From NCBI GenBank assembly GCA_034359265.1, contig CP136897.1:33777501-33841500 (forward strand): DNA of 64,000 nucleotides, written 5' to 3'. The notes beneath the pieces are model-generated. The model saw nothing but the letters and a program-made list of their open reading frames with translations, made no database searches and was not told the DNA's origin. Numbering within the stretch: position 1 is the stretch's first letter; each line of letters starts with the position of its first letter. Below are positions 56,728 to 64,000 of the stretch, piece after piece. Source of the stretch: Canna indica. Lineage: Eukaryota; Streptophyta; Magnoliopsida; Zingiberales; Cannaceae. The position numbers were made by a program, and so were the translations under genes.

Positions 56728-57092
56728 TTTTTTACTACCTATTTGATTTAACGACGAGATCATTTTTTTTACCAATCTTTCTAACCAAATGTTAAGGACG
56801 GACGACGTCGTCGACATAAAATTTGGCTGTCGATTGCCCGCGCGGGGCCCGCCGCAACCTCTACGGCCGGCTCGATCGACCAACCGACCCGAAAAAATAA
56901 AAATTGTAAATAAATAAGAAATATAACATTTCAATTATTATTTTTGGTTTAAAACGGGCGTAACTCCGTGCATTATTGTCCGATTTCACCTTTTTACATG
57001 GCTCTAAAAGGCGCGCGAAGAGACGAAGAAAATGACCCCGAGCTATACCTCGGACGCTCACCCTTATTAGCCGACGATCAGAAGTGCATGAC

Positions 57093-57211
57093 GGGTGCGA
57101 TCATACCAGCACTAACGCATCGGATCCCATCAGAACTCCGAAGTTAAGCGTGCTAGGGCGAGAGTAGTACTAGGAGGGGTGACCCCGTGGGAAGTCCTCG
57201 TGTTGCACCTT
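57093..57211 (+). rRNA. 5S rRNA: 5S rRNA gene, copy 121 (class iota)
   Basis: Full length. Identical set to copy 120. Confidence 0.96.
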
Positions 57212-57577
57212 TTTTTTACTACCTATTTGATTGCACGACGAGATCATTTTTTTTACCAATCTTTCTAACCAAACGTTAAGGACGGACGACGTCGTCGACA
57301 TAAAATTTGGCTGTCGATCGCCCGCGCGGGGCCCGCCGCAACCTCTACGGCCGGCTCCATCGACCAACCGACCCGAAAAATTAAAATTTGTAAATAAATA
57401 AGAAAAATAACATTTCAATTATTATTTTTCGTTTAAAACGAGCGTAACTCCGTGCATTATTGTCCGATTTCAGCTTTTCACGTGGCGCTGAAAGGCGCGC
57501 GATGAGATGAAGAAAATGACCCCCGAACTCTCCCTCGGACGCTCACCCTTATTAGCCGACGATCAGAAGTGCATGAC

Positions 57578-57696
57578 GGGTGCGATCATACTAGCACTAT
57601 CGCACCGGATCCCATTAGAACTACGGAGTGAAGCGTGCTTGCGCGAGAGTGGTACTAGGATGGGTGACCCCTTGGGAAGTCCTCGTGTTGCACCTT
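57578..57696 (+). rRNA. 5S rRNA: 5S rRNA gene, copy 122 (class beta)
   Basis: Full length. Beta set with C15T, A23T, C39T, C46A, A49G and T53G. Homologous to copies 131 and 132. Confidence 0.95.
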
Positions 57697-58063
57697 TTTT
57701 TTTACTACCTATTTGATTGCACGACGGGATCATTTTTTTTACCAATCTTTCTAACCAAACGTTAAGGACGAATGACGTCGTCGCCATAAATCTTGGCTGT
57801 CGATTGTCTGCGCGGGGCCCACTGCAACCTATACGGCAGGCTCGATCGACCAACCGACCCGAAAAATTAAAATTTGTAAATAAATAAGAAAAATAACATT
57901 TCAATTATTATTTTTTGTTTATAACAGGCGTAACTCCGTGCATTATTGTCCGATTTCAGCTTTTCACGTGGCGCTGAAAGGCGCGCAAAGAGACGAAGAA
58001 AATGACCCCTGAACTCTCCCTCGGACGCTCGCCCTTATTAGCGGACGATCAGAAGTGCATATC

Positions 58064-58182
58064 GGGTGCGATCATACCAGCATTAATGCACCGGATCCCA
58101 TCAGAACTCCGAAGTTAAGCGTGCTTGGGCGAGAGTAGTACTAGGATGGGTGACCCCCTGAGAAGTCCTCGTGTTGCACCTT
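58064..58182 (+). rRNA. 5S rRNA: 5S rRNA gene, copy 123
   Basis: Full length. C20T, C24T and G98A; equals copy 133. Confidence 0.97.
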
Positions 58183-58548
58183 TTTTTTTACTACCTATTT
58201 GATTGCACGACGAGATCGTTTTTTTTACCAATCTTTCTAACCAAACGTTAAGGACGGACGATGTCGTCGCCATAAATCTTGGCTGTCGATGGCCCGCGCA
58301 GGGCCCGCCGCAACCTCTACGGCCGGCTCGATCGACCAACCGACCCGAAAAATTAAAATTTGTAAATAAATAAGAAAAATAACATTGCAATTATTATTTT
58401 TCATTTAAAACGGGCGTAACTCCCTGCATTATTGTCCTTTTTCAGCTTTTCACGTGGCGCTGAAAGGGGTGCGAAGAGACGAAGAAAGTAACCCCGAGCT
58501 ATCCCTTGGACGATCACCCTTATTAGCCGACAATCAGAAGTGCATGAC

Positions 58549-58667
58549 GAGTGCGATCATAACAACACTAACGCACCGGATCCCATCAGAACTTCGGAGT
58601 TAAGCATGCTTGGGCGAGAGTAGTACTAGGATGGGTGACCCCCGAGGAAGTCCTCGTGTTGCACTTG
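58549..58667 (+). rRNA. 5S rRNA: 5S rRNA gene, copy 124 (divergent)
   Basis: Full length. G2A, C14A, G17A, C46T, A49G, G58A, T96G, G97A, C117T and T119G. G2A and C117T are a compensating pair. Confidence 0.94.
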
Positions 58668-59034
58668 TTTTTTTACTACCTATTTGATTGCACGACGAGA
58701 TCATTTTTTTTACCAATCTTTCTAACCGAACGTTAAGGACGGACGACGTCGTCGCCATAAAATTTGGCTGTCGATCGCCCGCACGGGTCCCGCCGCAAAC
58801 TCTACGGCCGGCTCCATCGACCAACCGACCCGAAAAATTAAAATTTGTAAATAAATAAGAAAAATAACATTTCAATTATTATTTTTCGTTTAAAACGAGC
58901 GTAACTCCGTGCATTATTGTCCAATTTCAGCTTTTCACGTGGCGCTGAAAGGCGCGCGATGAGATGAAGAAAATGACCCCCGAACTCTCCCTCGGACGCT
59001 CACCCTTATTAGCCGACGATCAGAAGTGCATATC

Positions 59035-59153
59035 AGGTGCGATCATAACAGCACTAACGCATCGGATCCCATCAGAACTCCGAAGTTAAGCGTGCTTGGG
59101 CGAGAGTAGTACTAGGATGGGTGACTCCTTGGGAAGTCCTCATGTTGCACTTT
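59035..59153 (+). rRNA. 5S rRNA: 5S rRNA gene, copy 125
   Basis: Full length. G1A, C14A, C28T, C92T, C95T, G108A and C117T. Confidence 0.95.
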
Positions 59154-59517
59154 TTCTTTTACTACCTATTTGATTGCACGACGAGATCATTTTTTTTACC
59201 AATCTTTCTAACCAAACGTTAAGGACGGACGACATCGTCGCCATAAATCTTGGCTGTCGATCGCCCACGTGGCCCGCCGCAACCTCTATGGCCGGCTCGA
59301 TCGACCAACCGACCCGAAAAATTAAAATTTGTAAATAAATAAGAAAAATAACATTTGAATTGTTATTTTTCGTTTAAAACGGGCGTAACTCCGTGCATTA
59401 TTGTCCGATTTCAGCTTTTCACGTGGCGCTGAAAGGCGCGCGAAGAGAGGAAGAAAATGACCCCGAGCTGTCCCTCGGACGCTCACCCTTATTAGCCGAC
59501 GATCAGAAGTGCATGAT

Positions 59518-59636
59518 GGGTGTGATCATATCAGCACTAATGCACCGGATCCCATCAGAACTTCGTAGTTAAGCGTGCCTGTGCGAGAGTAGTACTAGGA
59601 TGGGTGACCCCTTGAGAAGTCCTCGTGTTGCACTTG
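59518..59636 (+). rRNA. 5S rRNA: 5S rRNA gene, copy 126
   Basis: Full length. C6T, C14T, C24T, C46T, A49T, T62C, G65T, C95T, G98A, C117T and T119G. Confidence 0.94.
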
Positions 59637-60002
59637 TTTTTTTACTACCTATTTGATTGCACGACGAGATCATTTTTTTTACCAATTTTTCTTACCAAAC
59701 GTTAAGGACGGACGACGTCGTCGCCATAAATATTGGTTGTCGATCGCCCGCGCGGGGCCCGCCGCAACCTCTACGGCCGGCTCGATCGACCAACCGACCC
59801 GAAAAATTAAAATTTGTAAATAAATAAGAAAAATAACATTTCAATTGTTATTTTTCGTTTAAAACGGGCGTAACTCCGTGCATTATTGTCCGATTTCAGC
59901 TTTTCACGTGGCGCTGAAAGGCGCGCGAAGAGAGGAAGAAAATGACCCCGAGCTGTCCCTCGGACGCTCACCCTTATTAGCCGACGATCAGAAGTGCATG
60001 AC

Positions 60003-60121
60003 GGGTGCGATCATATCAGCACTAACGCACCGGATCCCATCAGAACTTCGTAGTTAAGCGTGCTTGTGCGAGAGTAGTACTAGGATGGATGACCCCCTGG
60101 GAAGTCCTCGTGTTGCATCTT
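60003..60121 (+). rRNA. 5S rRNA: 5S rRNA gene, copy 127, possible chimera
   Basis: Full length. C14T, C46T, A49T and G65T as in copy 126, then G87A and C116T, followed by the spacer type of copy 111. This suggests a second recombination joint within the gene, between about positions 66 and 116. Confidence 0.95.
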
Positions 60122-60487
60122 TTTTTTTACTACCTATTTGATTGCACGACGAGATCATTTTTTTTACCAATCTTTCTAACCAAACGTTAAGGACGGACGA
60201 CGTCGTCGACATAAAATTTTGCTGTCGATCGCCCGTGCGGGGCCCGCCGCAACCTCTACGGCCGGCTCGATCGACCAACCGACCCGAAAAATTAAAATTT
60301 GTAAATAAATAAGAAAAATAACATTTCAATTATTATTTTTCGTTTAAAATGGGCGTAACTGCGTGCATTATTATCCGATTTCAGCTTTTCACATGGCGCT
60401 AAAAGGCGCGCGAGGAGACGAAGAAAATGACCCCGAGCTATCCCTCGGACGCTCACCCTTATTAGCTGACGATCAGAAGTGCACGAC

Positions 60488-60606
60488 GGGTGCGATCATT
60501 CCAGCACTAACGCACCGGATCCCACCAGAACTCCGAAGTTAAGCGTGCTTGAGCGAGAGTAGTACTAGGATGGGTGAACCCCTGGGAAGTCCTCGTGTTG
60601 CATCTT
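60488..60606 (+). rRNA. 5S rRNA: 5S rRNA gene, copy 128 (class theta)
   Basis: Full length. Same changes as copy 119. Confidence 0.96.
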
Positions 60607-60972
60607 TTTTTTTACTACCTATTTGATTGCACGACGAGATCATTTTTTTTACCAATCTTTCTAACCAAACGTTAAGGACGGACGACGTCGTCGACATAAA
60701 ATTTGGCTGTCGATCGCCCGCGCGGGGCCCGCCGCAACCTCTACGGCCGGCTCGATCGACCAACCGATCTGAAAAATTAAAATTTGTAAATAAATAAGAA
60801 AAATAACATTTCAAATATTATTTTTCGATTAAAACGGGCGTAACTCCGTGCATTATTGTCCGATTTAATCTTTTCACGTCGCGCTAAAAGGCGCGCGAAG
60901 AGACGAAGAAAATGACCCCGAGCTATCCCTCGGACGCTCACCCTTATTAGCCGACGATCAGAAGTGCATGAC

Positions 60973-61091
60973 GGGTGCGATCATACCAGCACTAACGCAT
61001 CGGATCCCATCAGAACTCCGAAGTTAAGCGTGCTAGGGCGAGAGTAGTACTAGGAGGGGTGACCCCGTGGGAAGTCCTCGTGTTGCACCTT
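60973..61091 (+). rRNA. 5S rRNA: 5S rRNA gene, copy 129 (class iota)
   Basis: Full length. C28T, T63A, T84G and C95G; duplicate of copy 120. Confidence 0.96.
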
Positions 61092-61456
61092 TTTTTTACT
61101 ACCTATTTGATTGCACGACGAGATCATTTTTTTTACCAATCTTTCTAACCAAACGTTAAGGACGGACGATGTCGTCGACATAAAATTTGGCTGTCGATTG
61201 CCCGCGCGGGGCCCGCCGCAACCTCTACGGCCGGCTCGATCGACCAACCGACCCGAAAAAATAAAAATTGTAAATAAATAAGAAATATAACATTTCAATT
61301 ATTATTTTTCGTTTAAAACGGGCGTAACTCCGTGCATTATTGTCCGATTTCACCTTTTCACATGGCTCTAAAAGGCGCGCGAAGAGACGAAGAAAATGAC
61401 CCCGAGCTATACCTCGGACGCTCACCCTTATTAGCCGACGATCAGAAGTGCATGAC

Positions 61457-61575
61457 GGGTGCGATCATACCAGCACTAACGCATCGGATCCAATCAGAAC
61501 TCCGAAGTTAAGCGTGCTAGGGCGAGAGTAGTACTTGGAGGGGTGACCCCGTGGGAAGTCCTCGTGTTGCACCTT
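61457..61575 (+). rRNA. 5S rRNA: 5S rRNA gene, copy 130 (class iota)
   Basis: Full length. As copy 121 plus C36A and A80T. Confidence 0.96.
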
Positions 61576-61941
61576 TTTTTTACTACCTATTTGATTGCAC
61601 GACGAGATCATTTTTTTTACCAATCTTTCTAACCAAACGTTAAGGACGGACGACGTCGTCGACATAAAATTTGGCTGTCGATCGCCCGCGCGGGGCCCGC
61701 CGCAACCTCTACGGCCGGCTCCATCGACCAACCGACCCGAAAAATTAAAATTTGTAAATAAATAAGAAAAATAACATTTCAATTATTATTTTTCGTTTAA
61801 AACGAGCGTAACTCCGTGCATTATTGTCCGATTTCAGCTTTTCACGTGGCGCTGAAAGGCGCGCGATGAGATGAAGAAAATGACCCCCGAACTCTCCCTC
61901 GGACGCTCACCCTTATTAGCCGACGATCAGAAGTGCATGAC

Positions 61942-62060
61942 GGGTGCGATCATACTAGCACTAACGCACTGGATCCCATTAGAACTACGGAGTGAAGCGT
62001 GCTTGCGCGAGAGTGGTACTAGGATGGGTGACCCCTTGGGAAGTCCTCGTGTTGCACCTT
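61942..62060 (+). rRNA. 5S rRNA: 5S rRNA gene, copy 131 (class beta)
   Basis: Full length. Beta set with C15T, C29T, C39T, C46A, A49G and T53G; 4,364 bp after copy 122. Confidence 0.96.
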
Positions 62061-62427
62061 TTTTTTTACTACCTATTTGATTGCACGACGAGATCATTTT
62101 TTTTACCAATCTTTCTAACCAAACGTTAAGGACGAACGACGTCGTCGCCATAAAATTTGGCTGTCGATCGCCCTCACGGGGCCCGCCGCAAACTCTACGG
62201 CCGGCTCCATCGACCAACCGACCCGAAAAATTAAAATTTGTAAATAAATAAGAAAAATAACACTTCAATTATTATTTTTCGTTTAAAACGAGCGTAACTC
62301 CGTGCATTATTGTCCGATTTTAGCTTTTCACGTGGCGCTGAAAGGCGCGCGATGAGATGAAGAAAATGACCCCCGAACTCTCCCTCGGACGCTCACCCTT
62401 ATTAGCCGACGATCAGAAGTGCATGAC

Positions 62428-62546
62428 GGGTGCGATCATACTAGCACTAACGCACCGGATCCCATTAGAACTACGGAGTGAAGCGTGCTTGCGCGAGAGT
62501 GGTACTAGGATGGGTGACCCCTTGGGAAGTCCTCGTGTTGCACCTT
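62428..62546 (+). rRNA. 5S rRNA: 5S rRNA gene, copy 132 (class beta)
   Basis: Full length. Beta set with C15T, C39T, C46A, A49G and T53G; 4,850 bp after copy 122. Confidence 0.96.
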
Positions 62547-62913
62547 TTTTTTTACTACCTATTTGATTGCACGACGAGATCATTTTTTTTACCAATCTTT
62601 CTAACCAAACGTTAAGGACGAACGACGTCGTCGCCATAAATCTTGGCTGTCGATTGTCTGCGCGGGGCCCACTGCAACCTATACGGCAGGCTCGATCGAC
62701 CAACCGAGCCGAAAAATTAAAATTTGTAAATAAATAAGAAAAATAACATTTCAATTATTATTTTTTGTTTATAACAGGCGTAACTCCGTGCATTATTGTC
62801 CGATTTCAGCTTTTCACGTGGCGCTGAAAGGCGCGCAAAGAGACGAAGAAAATGACCCCCGAACTCTCCCTCGGACGCTCGCCCTTATTAGCGGACGATC
62901 AGAAGTGCATATC

Positions 62914-63032
62914 GGGTGCGATCATACCAGCATTAATGCACCGGATCCCATCAGAACTCCGAAGTTAAGCGTGCTTGGGCGAGAGTAGTACTAGGATGGG
63001 TGACCCCCTGAGAAGTCCTCGTGTTGCACCTT
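62914..63032 (+). rRNA. 5S rRNA: 5S rRNA gene, copy 133
   Basis: Full length. C20T, C24T and G98A; duplicate of copy 123. Confidence 0.97.
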
Positions 63033-63398
63033 TTTTTTTACTACCTATTTGATTGCACGACGAGATCGTTTTTTTTACCAATCCTTCTAACCAAACGTTA
63101 AGGACGGACGATGTCGTCGCCATAAATCTTGGCTGTCGATGGCCCGCGCAGGGCCCGCCGCAACCTCTACGGCCGGCTCGATCGACCAACCGACCCGAAA
63201 AATTAAAATTTGTAAATAAATAAGAAAAATAACATTGCAATTATTATTTTTCATTTAAAACGGGCGTAACTCCCTGCATTATTGTCCTTTTTCAGCTTTT
63301 CACGTGGCGCTGAAAGGGGCGCGAAGAGACGAAGAAAGTAACCCCGAGCTATCCCTTGGACGATCACCCTTATTAGCCGACAATCAGAAGTGCATGAC

Positions 63399-63517
63399 GA
63401 GTGCGATCATAACAACACTAACGCACCGGATCCCATCAGAACTTCGGAGTTAAGCATGCTTGGGCGAGAGTAGTACTAGGATGGGTGACCCCCGAGGAAG
63501 TCCTCGTGTTGCACTTG
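63399..63517 (+). rRNA. 5S rRNA: 5S rRNA gene, copy 134
   Basis: Full length. Same ten changes as copy 124, 4,850 bp earlier. Confidence 0.94.
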
Positions 63518-63884
63518 TTTTTTTACTACCTATTTGATTGCACGACGAGATCATTTTTTTTACCAATCTTTCTAACCGAACGTTAAGGACGGACGACGTC
63601 GTCGCCATAAAATTTGGCTGTCGATCGCCCGCACGGGTCCCGCCGCAAACTCTACGGCCGGCTCCATCGACCAACCGACCCGAAAAATTAAAATTTGTAA
63701 ATAAATAAGAAAAATAACATTTCAATTATTATTTTTCGCTTAAAACGAGCGTAACTCCGTGCATTACTGTCCGATTTCAGCTTTTCACGTGGCGCTGAAA
63801 GGCGCGCGATGAGATGAAGAAAATGACCCCCGAACTCTCCCTCGGACGCTCACCCTTATTAGCCGACGATCAGAAGTGCATATC

Positions 63885-64000
63885 AGGTGCGATCATAACA
63901 GCACTAACGCATCGGATCCCATCAGAACTCCGAAGTTAAGCGTGCTTGGGCGAGAGTAGTACTAGGATGGGTGACTCCTTGGGAAGTCCTCATGTTGCAC
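63885..64000 (+). rRNA. 5S rRNA: 5S rRNA gene, copy 135, cut by window end
   Basis: Positions 1-116 are present and the window stops at TTGCAC. G1A, C14A, C28T, C92T, C95T and G108A, as in copy 125. Confidence 0.95.

Larger units (their letters stand above)
1..64000 (+). repeat. 5S rDNA tandem array, about 485-bp unit, 135 gene copies
   Basis: The gene start GGGTGCGATC and the gene end TTGCACC plus T-run recur across the whole window in one orientation. Spacing is mostly 483-487 bp and is shorter where deletions occurred. The spacer has AT-rich ends and a GC-rich centre. Recurrent gene classes used below: beta (G65C, A74G, C95T; 20 copies), gamma (C47T, G60A, A71G; 14), delta1 (C57T, T73G; 6), delta2 (C18T, G82T; 8), zeta (A49C, T53C; 4), eta (C18G, C29T, G56T, C57G, C93G; 3), theta (T38C, G65A, C91A, C116T; 3), iota (T63A, T84G; 5), kappa (T62G, T111C; 3). 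Spacer families also differ just upstream of the gene: CCCCGAGCTGTCC, CCCCGAGCTATCC or the one-base-longer CCCCCGAACTCTCC. Plant origin is from the recognisable gene sequence; the species is not determined. Confidence 0.98.
56124..64000 (+). repeat. nine- and ten-unit duplications at the right end
   Basis: Copies 119-122 recur as 128-131 at 4,364 bp. Copies 122-125 recur as 132-135 at 4,850 bp. Copy 122 therefore has two descendants, 131 and 132, in tandem. The second duplication runs out of the window. Confidence 0.87.

Noticed and set aside
996..62988. Plus-strand open frames of 66-103 codons (MHYCPISAFHVALKGARR and similar)
   Set aside because: They start in the spacer at GTGCATTATTG (a GTG start) and run into the 5S gene, and the frame depends on one extra C in one spacer family. 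Shadow frames of the repeat.
1620..63725. Minus-strand open frames of about 91 codons (starting MKCYFSYLFTNFNFSG) in most units
   Set aside because: They read across the antisense of the 5S gene and the spacer and end at the TTA of GTTAAGC inside the gene. They recur only because the unit recurs, and they are broken by every one-base change in the C or T runs. No sign of a promoter or of protein-level conservation beyond that of the DNA.
1..64000. CRISPR-like array of regularly spaced repeats
   Set aside because: The spacing is regular, but the repeat is a 119-bp 5S gene and the intervening sequence is itself repeated, not unique.
1..64000. Cassandra-type TRIM retrotransposons, which carry 5S-like sequence in their LTRs
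   Set aside because: No primer-binding site, polypurine tract or TG...CA LTR ends are seen, and the genes are complete 5S units in one continuous tandem array.
1..64000. Linked 35S rDNA or tRNA genes within the spacers
   Set aside because: Every spacer is a variant of the same 366-bp sequence; no tRNA-like A/B boxes with cloverleaf potential and no 18S/5.8S/25S segments are seen.

Overview
The window is a stretch of a land-plant (most likely angiosperm) 5S ribosomal DNA array. From base 1 to base 64000 it consists of head-to-tail units, usually 485 bp. Each unit has one 5S rRNA gene of about 119 bp on the + strand and a non-transcribed spacer of about 366 bp. I count 135 gene copies, all in the same orientation: 129 are uninterrupted (the last loses its final 3 bases to the window edge), one is interrupted by a small DNA transposon, and five have lost one end of the gene. 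I see no protein-coding gene, no tRNA or 35S rDNA, no CRISPR array and no autonomous mobile element. Plant origin rests on the gene itself, which I recognise as plant-type 5S, and on a TTATTAG box about 29 bp upstream. I do not recognise the spacer, so I name no species.

Layout. Bases 1-16,360 (copies 1-34) are a divergent zone with several variant gene classes, small spacer deletions, the transposon insertion at 10,373-10,479 and a 3'-truncated gene at 14,592. Bases 16,366-32,800 (copies 35-68) are a recently amplified zone. Units alternate in a higher-order pattern, a 5.3-kb block occurs twice at a constant offset of 11,135 bp, and a 2,906-bp duplication ends in a chimeric 5S gene (copy 46). 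Bases 32,800-40,700 (copies 69-85) are again divergent, with two 5'-truncated genes. Bases 40,790-46,390 hold three rounds of a 1,941-bp four-unit repeat. Bases 47,500-49,200 hold two copies of one truncated gene. Bases 50,300-64,000 (copies 107-135) are built from three-, five-, nine- and ten-unit duplications.

Function. Each intact unit is a self-contained RNA polymerase III gene. It has the upstream TTATTAG box, an internal control region (box A about nt 50-64, intermediate element about 67-72, box C about 80-97, positions taken from plant 5S genes) and a run of about nine T at the 3' end as terminator. The product is the 5S rRNA of the large ribosomal subunit. Many copies carry changes in the internal promoter or in paired bases, so the array is probably a mixture of active, weakly active and dead genes. 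Gene positions below are numbered 1-119 from the first base of GGGTGCG, and variants are given against the majority sequence I read by eye from this window.
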